This document shows positions 52,485-60,860 of a DNA stretch of 64,000 bases, piece by piece. A model generated the notes under the pieces. It did no database searches. It saw only the letters and a list, made by a program, of their open reading frames with translations, and was not told the origin of the DNA. The position numbers and the translations under genes are program-made. Within the stretch, counting starts at the first letter, position 1. Every line of letters starts with the position of its first letter. The stretch is from Bacillus sp. FJAT-49736 (lineage in GTDB: Bacteria > Bacillota > Bacilli > Bacillales > Bacillaceae_C): the NCBI RefSeq assembly GCF_018343615.1, contig NZ_JAGYPI010000005.1, positions 1-64,000 of the forward strand, in the 5' to 3' direction.

Positions 52485-54301
52485 AAGCTTTTTGCCAGAT
52501 TCCTTGGTCTGTCAACATTATATCCGCGAACGGTTCCAGCATAGTACGCTAATAATTGCAGAGGGATTGCTGCAATTATTGGCATTAGGAACGGATGAAC
52601 CTCTGGTATATACATTACTTCATCTACAATTTCACCAACATCATCATCCCCAATGGTAGTAACACCAACCACAAAAGCATCTCGGGCTTTGATTTCCTTA
52701 ATGTTGCTTATTGTTTTATCACGTAGGTGCTTTTGAGTAGAGAGTGCGATCACAGGGACCCCTGGTGTAATGAGCGCCATTGTTCCGTGCTTCATTTCTC
52801 CTGCTGCATAAGCATCCGCATGTAGGTATGCTACTTCTTGGAGCTTAAGTGCCCCCTCTAAAGCGAGAACATAATCAAGACCACGGCCAATCAGAAAAAG
52901 GCTATCCTGGTCTTCGGTCACTTGCGCAAATTGATCGATCGCATCCTGGGTCATAATAAGTGTTTTTTCTACTTCTTCCGGAAGCTGGTGCAGCTCTTTT
53001 AGCATTTCCGGAATTCGATCTTTTCCATGGCCATTTGATTTTTCTGTTAAAACAATCGCTAACAGATATAATGCAATAATTTGCGTTGTATATGCTTTCG
53101 TAGCCGGAACGGCCAACTCCGGTCCCGCATTTGTGCAAATAGTATAATCTGCTTTCCTGGCAATATTGCTCCTTCTCTTATTAGTAATCGCAATGGTGGT
53201 ACAGCCATGCAGCTTCGCTTCCTTTAAGGCGGATAAAGTATCGGCAGTTTCACCGGACTGGCTAATTACGATAACCAGATTTTTTTCGTTAAGAGGTCCA
53301 TGTTCATATCGAAATTCAGAAGAAATCGAGACCTCTACGGGAATATCAAGCAACGTTTCCATCACTTTTTTCCCAATCATTCCTGAATGATGGGAGGTTC
53401 CGTTAGCAACAATATCAATTTTTCGATAATCAAATACTTTATTTAAGAAAGCCTCCAGCTCAAAAATTTTAACCCCTTCTCCAGTTAATCGCCCTTCAAG
53501 TGTATTTTTAATCGCCCTCGGCTGTTCCATTATTTCCTTTAGCATATAATGCTCATATCCATGAAGGCTAAAATCATCCTCCGTCCATTCGATAATTTTT
53601 TTCTCCGGATGAATGGTTTCTCCTTGAATCGTTTGTACCTTTATTCCATCTGTTTTTAAAACAGCAATTTCCCCATTTTTAATCGGATATATTTCCTTTG
53701 TATAGGAAAGGAGAGCTGAAATATCGGAGGACAAAAAAGCTTCTTTTTGTCCAAATCCGATAATCAATGGGTTTTCCTGTGAGATCCCTATAATTGTATC
53801 CGGCTGATTTTTGGACATAATCGCAAGTGCAAAAGAGCCTTTTAACAAAGGCAGAACTTTACGAACTGTTTCTTCAAAGTTTCCAGTATCATATTGGACA
53901 AGTAGATGAGGAATCACCTCAGTATCCGTATCTGTACTGAATTGATGCCCCTGTTCTATTAAGGCATTTTTCAACTGCCGGTAATTTTCAATTATTCCGT
54001 TATGAACAACAAAAAATTGTCCTTGATCATCACACAAAGGGTGAGCATTGGAGATTGTGGGGGATCCGTGTGAAGCCCATCTTGTATGGCCAATCCCTAG
54101 ATGGCCGGCTTTTATTGGCTCCATCTCCAAAAGTGCTATTAAATCTTCAATTCTTCCTGTTTCCTTACGAATTTCGATGTTTTCATAGTCGGAAATTGCA
54201 ATCCCTGCAGAATCGTAGCCACGATAGTCTAAATGGGTCAAGCAATCTAAAAGAACGGACTCAGCCGAAGCATTTCCTATATATCCAACGATCCCACTCA
54301 T
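52472..54301 (-). CDS. GlmS-like glucosamine-6-phosphate synthase with Ser in place of catalytic Cys
   Basis: A 609-residue protein with the full two-domain layout of glutamine:fructose-6-phosphate amidotransferase. The glutaminase half keeps GIGHTRWASHG, HNGIIENY, DTDTEV and LKGSFALAIM. The isomerase half keeps two SIS domains (SQSGETADT, AVPATKAYTTQ) and the C-terminal RPRNLAKSLTVE. But residue 2, exposed as the N-terminal nucleophile after Met removal, is Ser (MSGIVGYIG; codon AGT) where family members have Cys (TGT/TGC), and GCGTS is replaced by GNGTS-like ANGTSHHS. Glutamine hydrolysis may be lost or altered. No glmS ribozyme is visible upstream, so this is probably a paralogue of the housekeeping GlmS. 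Confidence 0.9.
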   Translation of the reverse strand: MSGIVGYIGNASAESVLLDCLTHLDYRGYDSAGIAISDYENIEIRKETGRIEDLIALLEMEPIKAGHLGIGHTRWASHGSPTISNAHPLCDDQGQFFVVHNGIIENYRQLKNALIEQGHQFSTDTDTEVIPHLLVQYDTGNFEETVRKVLPLLKGSFALAIMSKNQPDTIIGISQENPLIIGFGQKEAFLSSDISALLSYTKEIYPIKNGEIAVLKTDGIKVQTIQGETIHPEKKIIEWTEDDFSLHGYEHYMLKEIMEQPRAIKNTLEGRLTGEGVKIFELEAFLNKVFDYRKIDIVANGTSHHSGMIGKKVMETLLDIPVEVSISSEFRYEHGPLNEKNLVIVISQSGETADTLSALKEAKLHGCTTIAITNKRRSNIARKADYTICTNAGPELAVPATKAYTTQIIALYLLAIVLTEKSNGHGKDRIPEMLKELHQLPEEVEKTLIMTQDAIDQFAQVTEDQDSLFLIGRGLDYVLALEGALKLQEVAYLHADAYAAGEMKHGTMALITPGVPVIALSTQKHLRDKTISNIKEIKARDAFVVGVTTIGDDDVGEIVDEVMYIPEVHPFLMPIIAAIPLQLLAYYAGTVRGYNVDRPRNLAKSLTVE

Positions 54302-54645
54302 GTTATTCACCCCAGGCAGCATGATTTTTTATAAGGATAACATATTTATCCGTCCTGGACGGATACCTTTCACCTTATTTCTTCATTTTGGCAAAATAAC
54401 ACTCAAACTCCATTAATCTATATTAGAAAAATGTACTAGATTTGAATACTATATATTGCTTTTTTATTACTACGTTCTATAATAACTATGAAAGTACGTT
54501 TTTTGAGGAAAATACTATTTTTTCTTTTTAGAAAATAATATTGGAAGAATATTTTTTGCTTAAGGTTGAGAAAAAAAGAACTTGTTCCAGGATATTAAAT
54601 TAGACTAGTTAATATAATTTCGCATATAGAGGAGAGCAAATAATT
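54302..54645. other. divergent promoter region
   Basis: AT-rich sequence between the GlmS-like gene (leftward, TGGGGTGA ribosome binding site) and the aspartase gene (rightward). A -10-like TATAAT is at 54613-54618 without a clear -35. No glmS ribozyme signature, small gene or repeat seen. Confidence 0.5.
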
Positions 54646-56076
54646 ATGACTATCACCAAAAGCCAAATGCGTACAGAGAAGGATTTTTTAGGATCAAAGG
54701 AAGTTCCTGCTGATGCCTATTACGGAGTTCAAACGCTTCGTGCTGTTGAAAATTTTCCAATCACAGGATACCGAATTCATGAAGAATTAATAAATGCAAT
54801 GGCGATTGTTAAAAAAGCCGCTGCTCTTGCTAATATGGAAGTAAAACGTCTTTATTCAGGTATTGGAGAGGCGATTGTTAAGGCTGCCGATGAATTGTTG
54901 GAAGGAAAAATGCATGATCAAATTATTGTTGATCCTATCCAAGGCGGAGCTGGAACTTCCATTAATATGAATATCAATGAAGTTATTGCTAACCGTGCCA
55001 TTGAATTACTTGGAGAGGAAAAAGGCGACTATTTTCACTGCAGTCCAAATACTCATGTTAATATGTCTCAATCTACTAACGACGCCTTTCCTACTGCTAT
55101 TCATATTGCCGTGCTTAGACTTTTAGAAAAATTGCTTGGAACAATGGAAGAAATGCATCTTGTTTTTCATCAAAAGGCTCAAGAATTTAATAATGTTATT
55201 AAAATGGGGCGTACTCATCTTCAGGATGCTGTCCCAATTCGACTTGGACAAGAGTTTGAAGCATATAGCCGGGTAGTGGAACGTGACATCAAACGGATTA
55301 AACAATCACGCCAGCATCTATATGAATTAAACATGGGGGCAACTGCAGTTGGAACTGGATTAAATGCTGACCCACGTTATATTGAATTAGTGCTGAAGCA
55401 TCTTGCAGACATCAGCGGCCTTCCTCTTGTAGGTGCTGAACATCTTGTCGATGCAACTCAAAATACAGATGCTTATACGGAAGTGTCAGGCGCTCTCAAA
55501 ATTTGTATGATCAATATGTCCAAAATTGCAAATGATTTGCGACTAATGGCTTCTGGCCCAAGAGCTGGTTTAGGAGAAATTACACTACCAGCAAGGCAGC
55601 CTGGATCCTCCATTATGCCTGGAAAAGTGAATCCAGTGATGGCAGAGGTAATCAATCAGGTAGCATTCCAAGTTATTGGTAATGATCATACGATTTGTCT
55701 TGCTTCCGAAGCAGGCCAATTAGAATTAAATGTAATGGAGCCAGTGCTGGTATTTAATTTATTGCAGTCGATCAGCATTATGAATAATGCTTTCCGTACT
55801 TTTACAGATCACTGCTTAAAAGATATAAAAGCAAATGAAGATAGATTAAAGGAATATGTTGAGAAAAGTGTTGGAGTTATTACCGCGGTAAATCCTCACA
55901 TTGGATATGAAGTTGCAGCTCGAATTGCAAGAGAAGCCATTTTAACTGGTGCACCAATTCGCGAGCTATGCTTGAAATATGATGTATTGACAGAAGAAGA
56001 GCTAAATCTAATCTTGGATCCATACGAAATGACGCATCCTGGTATTGCAGGAGCTTCCTTGCTGGAGGGAAAGTAA
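54646..56076 (+). CDS. aspA: aspartate ammonia-lyase
   Basis: A 476-residue enzyme of the aspartase/fumarase superfamily, converting L-aspartate to fumarate and ammonia. The signature GSSIMPGKVNPV (near residue 322) includes the flexible catalytic Ser loop; TSINMNINEVIANRA, NMSQSTNDAFPTA and GRTHLQDAVPIRLGQEF are typical of aspartases rather than fumarases. GGAGAGC lies upstream of the ATG. B. subtilis calls its counterpart ansB, in an operon with asparaginase; here it stands alone with its own terminator. Confidence 0.93.
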   Translation: MTITKSQMRTEKDFLGSKEVPADAYYGVQTLRAVENFPITGYRIHEELINAMAIVKKAAALANMEVKRLYSGIGEAIVKAADELLEGKMHDQIIVDPIQGGAGTSINMNINEVIANRAIELLGEEKGDYFHCSPNTHVNMSQSTNDAFPTAIHIAVLRLLEKLLGTMEEMHLVFHQKAQEFNNVIKMGRTHLQDAVPIRLGQEFEAYSRVVERDIKRIKQSRQHLYELNMGATAVGTGLNADPRYIELVLKHLADISGLPLVGAEHLVDATQNTDAYTEVSGALKICMINMSKIANDLRLMASGPRAGLGEITLPARQPGSSIMPGKVNPVMAEVINQVAFQVIGNDHTICLASEAGQLELNVMEPVLVFNLLQSISIMNNAFRTFTDHCLKDIKANEDRLKEYVEKSVGVITAVNPHIGYEVAARIAREAILTGAPIRELCLKYDVLTEEELNLILDPYEMTHPGIAGASLLEGK

Positions 56077-56145
56077 TTCATTCTAAGTATACTCGGATCG
56101 AATGAAATTATTGCTCACCTTTTTTGATATAGGCTAATACTAAAT

Positions 56146-56178
56146 AAACGGAGATGACTACACGTCATCTCCGTTTTC
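56146..56178. terminator. bidirectional terminator after aspA
   Basis: Perfect arms AAACGGAGATGAC and GTCATCTCCGTTT with a 5-nt loop, followed by TTT-rich sequence; also serves the convergent small membrane protein gene. Confidence 0.85.
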
Positions 56179-56215
56179 TATAGGTGATTTTCCAATTTTC
56201 CGTTCATAAATGATG

Positions 56216-56449
56216 TTATTTCATCATTTGATTATATAGGTACAACCCATAAAACACTGGAATCAACAGTCCGAATGCAAGGCAAATGACTGCTGCAATT
56301 TTAGACTGTTTAATGAGTCGTTCATCACCTAATTTTAAGTATTGAAAAAAAGAAAGACCAAAATAAAAGCTTAATACAATAAATATTGTTGAAAGTATAC
56401 CTAGCCAATTTCCTGTCCCCATTAACCCTGTTACTGTCATTTTATTCAT
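56216..56449 (-). CDS. small membrane protein
   Basis: A 77-residue protein with two membrane segments (about 13-36 and 50-72) separated by a charged loop KLGDERLIKQSK. No family firmly recognised; it resembles DUF-type Bacillus small membrane proteins. GGGGG lies upstream of the ATG. Convergent with aspA. Confidence 0.65.
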   Translation of the reverse strand: MNKMTVTGLMGTGNWLGILSTIFIVLSFYFGLSFFQYLKLGDERLIKQSKIAAVICLAFGLLIPVFYGLYLYNQMMK

Positions 56450-56555
56450 ATCATGTACCCCCTACTACCGTTATCTAACATTCCCCATGTATGTTTCTTT
56501 ATAAAAATTCAACATAAAATTCTAATTACCTTCATCCAAAACGTATATAGACCAC

Positions 56556-57113
56556 TTACGAGCAGAAACGTACATACCACTCCACAAACTGTTCCTTCCT
56601 TACCACATTTAATACACACGGCATTCCCTCTTGCCTCTCCAGTTTTTGATGTTCTTCCGGAAACTCTTCTTCTACCCCAATACTCATATACGGAAGCTTT
56701 ATCTGAGCCTGTTGGGAGCGCAGGTTTATTTTTCTGGCTCCCGCAAAAACATAATCTAAATTTAAATCACGAAATGCAATATTTAACATTTCTGCTTTCG
56801 CCAGTTGATTGTACCCTTTTCCCCAATAAGGGTAACCGATCCAAGTTCCGATATGACATGTTTTATTGTCAAAATCTAATTCCTTTAGTGTGATAACCCC
56901 TACCAATTTCTCTTCTTCATTCATAATTACTCTGGAATATTGTTTTCCTAATCTTTCTTCTTCCTGAATATAACGAATGAAATCGATTGTTCCCGCAACA
57001 GATGTTTGTTCATCACTTAACCCGAGTGCGTCTTTCACTTCCGGCATAGAGGATAAACTAGACATTTTTTTCGCATATTCTTCTAGATGCGGGACTAATA
57101 CTATCTTTTTCAT
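56556..57113 (-). CDS. GNAT-family N-acetyltransferase
   Basis: A 185-residue GNAT protein: VIMNEEEKLVGVITLKELDF, CHIGTWIGYPYWGKGYNQLA (motif A, with GKGYN) and a final motif-B-like helix INLRSQQAQIKLPYM. It opens KKIVLVPHLEEYAKKMSSLS, like Acetyltransf_3 proteins. The ATG at 57113 has GGGAGAG 9 nt upstream; an ATG 24 nt earlier overlaps the upstream gene. Co-transcribed with a second GNAT gene. Substrate unknown. Confidence 0.85.
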   Translation of the reverse strand: MKKIVLVPHLEEYAKKMSSLSSMPEVKDALGLSDEQTSVAGTIDFIRYIQEEERLGKQYSRVIMNEEEKLVGVITLKELDFDNKTCHIGTWIGYPYWGKGYNQLAKAEMLNIAFRDLNLDYVFAGARKINLRSQQAQIKLPYMSIGVEEEFPEEHQKLERQEGMPCVLNVVRKEQFVEWYVRFCS

Positions 57114-57136
57114 TTTAGGACACTCTCCCTTGTTCA

Positions 57137-57556
57137 TTACCATTCCACAAGCGTTTTCCTAAAGCCTTGAAAGTTTCTAAATTTAAGATTTTCATAGTAG
57201 GTATAGGAAGTGTTAGACCCCAATAGTTCCATTCTCGTTTTTGGAAATTTTTGATGCGCAAATTTTAATAAACTTGTTCCTATCCCGAGTCCGCGATAAT
57301 CGCTGCCTATCAATAATTCACAAACAAACAAGGTTATATTCTCATCTGTAATTCCCCTAATATAACCTATAATTTTTTCATTGAGAATAGCAACAAACTT
57401 TACATTTGAATTCACCCATGCTTGTCGTGCATCTTCCTTTTTTTCTACAAGATTATTCCATTCTTCTTGTATATTTAATTGATGGACTTGTACAAAATCT
57501 TCATCCTTATATAGTCGGAACTTAATTACTTCTCCACTTTTCAAAATATATTCCAT
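57137..57556 (-). CDS. GNAT-family N-acetyltransferase
   Basis: A 139-residue GNAT protein: FVAILNEKIIGYIRGITDEN, VCELLIGSDYRGLGIGTSLL (motif A, with RGLGIG) and LLGSNTSYTYYENLKFRNFQ (motif B with the Tyr). The ATG at 57556 has GGGGGAGAC upstream. First of a GNAT pair, ending 23 nt before the second gene. Substrate unknown. Confidence 0.87.
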   Translation of the reverse strand: MEYILKSGEVIKFRLYKDEDFVQVHQLNIQEEWNNLVEKKEDARQAWVNSNVKFVAILNEKIIGYIRGITDENITLFVCELLIGSDYRGLGIGTSLLKFAHQKFPKTRMELLGSNTSYTYYENLKFRNFQGFRKTLVEW

Positions 57557-57708
57557 ACCTTTGTCTCCCCCAAACAAAAATTCCCTATTCATCATAATGA
57601 AGACATCGGGATATTCTTTCCTGTCAAGTGGTCTATAAGCTACATATAACGAGTACTTCTATTCGTTTTTTTACCTAAATGTCCTTCATCTTTGTATAAA
57701 AAATAATA

Positions 57709-57954
57709 TTATTTTTTAACCGGGCGTTCCAAAGCAGCAATTTCCTCTTCTAATGATAGGATCTGCTGTTCGACTAGGTGCTTTGCATCTTGAAGGGCTG
57801 TATTATAAAAATGCGGTGCCAATGATTCCTTAAAAAAGTTTAAAACACTTTCTGCGGCAAATTCCGTTATCTCCTCATCCCTCTCATGCAAAAAAAATTC
57901 CTGAATTTCTGTTATCATTTGTTGTCTTTGTTCCTTAGTAATTTTCAAAAACAT
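57709..57954 (-). CDS. DUF2164-family protein
   Basis: An 81-residue soluble helical protein matching the DUF2164 pattern: LKITKEQRQQMITEIQEFF, HERDEEITEFAAESVLNFF, APHFYNTALQDAKHLVEQQ and a closing LEEEIAALE. Function unknown. The ATG at 57954 has GGAAGTGG upstream; earlier in-frame codons are less well placed. Confidence 0.85.
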   Translation of the reverse strand: MFLKITKEQRQQMITEIQEFFLHERDEEITEFAAESVLNFFKESLAPHFYNTALQDAKHLVEQQILSLEEEIAALERPVKK

Positions 57955-58133
57955 TAATACCACTTCCTTGAAAAATAGATTAGTAGTACTATACTACACA
58001 AAAGCAGAATAATAAAAGAAAAATTCGGACTTAAATCGAAGTTCACTAATTCTATTATCCCTATAGGTACGCTGTTATACTCTCAAATAGTTTTTATAGT
58101 TCCTTTTCCAGGTTTAGATAAAAGTTAAAAAAA

Positions 58134-58171
58134 GAAAAAAAGACGCCTGGATGATAAAATGCTCCAAGCGT
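58134..58171 (-). terminator. terminator of the GltP-like gene
   Basis: Minus-strand arms ACGCTTGGA and TCCAGGCGT with an 11-nt loop, followed by CTTTTTTT. Confidence 0.85.
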
Positions 58172-58207
58172 TCACATTAGGTTACTCATTATTCAAGTGA
58201 ATTTTTT

Positions 58208-59455
58208 CTATACAGTCTGATTTTCTAATTCGTCTCTTACCTTATGCCCTTCCCATTTAGAAACGACAATTGCCGCTAAAGAATTTCCTACGATGTTGAC
58301 TGCAGTACGTGCCATATCAAGGATTCGGTCAATTCCTGCAATTAAAGCCAGGCCTTCTACCGGAAGACCAACACTTCCTAAAGTTGCAAGAAGCACTACA
58401 AATGAAACTCCCGGAACTCCTGCAATTCCTTTTGAGGTAATCATTAAAACTAAAACAAGTGTAATTTGATGTCCAATACTCATATGAATACCATAAATCT
58501 GAGCGATAAATAGCGCAGCAATGGATTGATATAGGGTAGATCCGTCCAAATTAAAGGAATATCCTGCAGGGATAACAAATGAAGTAATGGCCTTCGGGCA
58601 TCCAATTCTCTCCATTTTCTCCATTATTCTTGGAAGTACTGTTTCAGAGCTGGATGTGGAATATCCTAATAATAGCTCGTCTTTTAAATAGCGAAGCAGT
58701 TTAAAAATGTTAACTTTTGCAATTTTAGCAACGATCCCCAGTATGACAATGATAAAGAAGACCATTGCACCATATACCACAGTTACTAATTTAATGAGTG
58801 GAAATAGGGATGACACTCCAAACGTAGAAACGGTTACACCAATCAAGGCAAATACACCAATTGGCGCTACCTTCATTATTTGATTTGTAACGTAGAACAT
58901 GGTATCTGCTACACCTTTAAAGAATCCGATTACTGGTTTTCCTCTTTCCCCAATTGCTGCTACTCCTAATCCAAACAAAACGGAGAAGAATATGATTGCA
59001 AGCATATCCCCATTTGCTAATGCCTGAATAGGATTCGTCGGAACAATATTAACGATAGTATCTACAAATGAGTGACTTTTTGTTGATTCCGTTGTGGTTA
59101 CATAGCTTGAGATATCGGTTTTTACCAAATGGGACCGATCGATTCCTGTACCAGGGTGAAACAAGTTAGCTGCAAAAAGACCCACAATAATTGCAATCGT
59201 CGTTATTATTTCAAAATAGAGAATGGTTTTGCCGCCAATTTTTCCAAGAGACTTCATATCTCCAACGCCAGATACTCCGATAATCAGACTTGATAAAACA
59301 ATTGGTACGACAATCATTTTAATTAATCTCAGAAAAATATCCCCAATCGGCTTTAAAATTTGCGGTAAAACAGGGTTTTCAAAAAATATCGCGCCAACCA
59401 GTATACCAAGGGCAAGTCCAATCAGAATTTGCCATCCTAAGCTGATTTTCTTCAT
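58208..59455 (-). CDS. gltP: dicarboxylate/amino acid:cation symporter, GltP-like
   Basis: A 415-residue DAACS (DctA/GltP) transporter. Eight membrane segments plus two re-entrant loops: STSSSETVLPRIMEKME is the serine-rich HP1 region, SFNLDGSTLYQSIAALFIAQ is segment 7 (NMDG-like NLDG), SKGIAGVPGVSFVVL is HP2 and GIDRILDMARTAVNIVGN the segment 8 substrate-binding region. Length equals B. subtilis GltP (about 414). It imports glutamate or aspartate with protons or sodium. Aspartase nearby (54.6 kb) could consume imported aspartate, though the two are not in one operon. Confidence 0.9.
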   Translation of the reverse strand: MKKISLGWQILIGLALGILVGAIFFENPVLPQILKPIGDIFLRLIKMIVVPIVLSSLIIGVSGVGDMKSLGKIGGKTILYFEIITTIAIIVGLFAANLFHPGTGIDRSHLVKTDISSYVTTTESTKSHSFVDTIVNIVPTNPIQALANGDMLAIIFFSVLFGLGVAAIGERGKPVIGFFKGVADTMFYVTNQIMKVAPIGVFALIGVTVSTFGVSSLFPLIKLVTVVYGAMVFFIIVILGIVAKIAKVNIFKLLRYLKDELLLGYSTSSSETVLPRIMEKMERIGCPKAITSFVIPAGYSFNLDGSTLYQSIAALFIAQIYGIHMSIGHQITLVLVLMITSKGIAGVPGVSFVVLLATLGSVGLPVEGLALIAGIDRILDMARTAVNIVGNSLAAIVVSKWEGHKVRDELENQTV

Positions 59456-59665
59456 GTTGTCATTCTCCTTTGCTTATTATTTGTATATTTTAATTTATGA
59501 AAGGGCTTTTATTTCTATTTTACTATAATATATGTAATTAATCATATGAACAATATATAATTAACATGTAATTGATATCATTTTGAGATGAAAAGGAACC
59601 GAATGGGGTTGAATGGATAATTATTTTTAAGTCGGATAATAGCGGAGTATCTTGAATGATTCTTG

Positions 59666-59703
59666 AAAATAAAACACATGAAGACCGGGAAAATCTTCAT
59701 GTG
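59666..59703 (-). terminator. terminator of the mannitol operon
   Basis: Minus-strand arms CACATGAAGA and TCTTCATGTG with a 9-nt loop, followed by TTTTATTTT. Confidence 0.85.
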
Positions 59704-59712
59704 CATAAAAAG

Positions 59713-60855
59713 TTACTTCCTTAGATCCTCGTAATGCCGTAGTACCTCTGAAGTTATTTCACTATTTTCATCTAGTCCACTAATTTCCTTTAAAACATGC
59801 TTAACCCCTTGTAGATGTATCATTTCCTGTAATTTTACTGCCTCTTCATCCTCTTTATAATCAAATAGCAGGGCGGAAGCAATTGCCTTTGCAAGATTTG
59901 TATAGGGTAATCCAGCCTTATTTGCTTCAACTGCCGGACGTACCAGTCGATCATTTGGACCTAACTTACGTATAGGAGAACGTCCTACTCTTGTTACAGC
60001 ATCATTTAAATAGGCATTTTTAAATCGTCGTATGATTTTCTGTATATATTGCTGATGTTCATCTGAATTTAATCCATATTGATTGATTAAGTAAGCTCCT
60101 GTTTCGCCGAGTGTATTCTGAACCTGCTTTTCGATTGAGTCATCTGCTAATGTTTGATCAATGGTTGGTTTATTCTCTAAATACCCAAGATAAGCTATAA
60201 CAGCGTGACCTGTATTGACGGTAAATAGCTTTCTTTCAATATAAGGAGCTAAATCTGCAACAATTTTCATTCCTTCCACATGCGGGATATCCTCTGTCGT
60301 TTCCACAACCCATTCATAGTAAGGCTCTACTAAAACATCAAGCGAACCATTATTATTTTGAATCGGAACAATGCGGTCTACTGCTGAATTAAAAAAGTAA
60401 ACCTTATCTGTTATATTAGCTTTCGTATCTTCATCAAGATGTTCAAATATGTAGCCCTTTAATAAATCTGTTGCTGAAATTTGGTTTTCACAAGCAATTA
60501 CATATAATTTTTCACTGCTTTCCTTCACTCTTTCCGTTAGCCCTTTTGCAATTAATGGAGCAATACGCGGAAGAATAGTTGGACCAATTGCAGTGGTTAA
60601 ATAAGTTGCATTTTTAATAGCTTCCACTACTTCGTTTTCCTGCTTCATATTGTTTAGACCAGAGACATTTTTTATTGTCATAGACTCCTGTTGATCAGTA
60701 GCCAATTTTACCTGATATTGTTTATCCCTGTTTAACTGATCAATAATTTGATCTGCAATATCTACAAAGGTTACATGATAGTCTGATTGGGAAAAGAGAG
60801 CACCTATAAAACCTCTCCCTATATTTCCTGCACCAAAATGAACTGCCTGTTTCAT
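59713..60855 (-). CDS. mtlD: mannitol-1-phosphate 5-dehydrogenase
   Basis: A 380-residue NAD-dependent polyol dehydrogenase, oxidising mannitol-1-P to fructose-6-P. The Rossmann motif GAGNIGRGFIG starts at residue 6; CENQISATDLLK, FFNSAVDRIVP and the catalytic-Lys/substrate region FTVNTGHAVIAYLGYL are typical of MtlD. The ATG at 60855 has AAAGGA 9 nt upstream; an ATG 9 nt earlier overlaps the mtlR stop. Last gene of mtlA-mtlR-mtlD. Confidence 0.95.
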   Translation of the reverse strand: MKQAVHFGAGNIGRGFIGALFSQSDYHVTFVDIADQIIDQLNRDKQYQVKLATDQQESMTIKNVSGLNNMKQENEVVEAIKNATYLTTAIGPTILPRIAPLIAKGLTERVKESSEKLYVIACENQISATDLLKGYIFEHLDEDTKANITDKVYFFNSAVDRIVPIQNNNGSLDVLVEPYYEWVVETTEDIPHVEGMKIVADLAPYIERKLFTVNTGHAVIAYLGYLENKPTIDQTLADDSIEKQVQNTLGETGAYLINQYGLNSDEHQQYIQKIIRRFKNAYLNDAVTRVGRSPIRKLGPNDRLVRPAVEANKAGLPYTNLAKAIASALLFDYKEDEEAVKLQEMIHLQGVKHVLKEISGLDENSEITSEVLRHYEDLRK

Positions 60856-60860
60856 GTCAA

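Noticed and set aside
54302-54645. glmS ribozyme/riboswitch upstream of the GlmS-like gene
   Set aside because: The conserved core of the ribozyme is not found in this AT-rich region.
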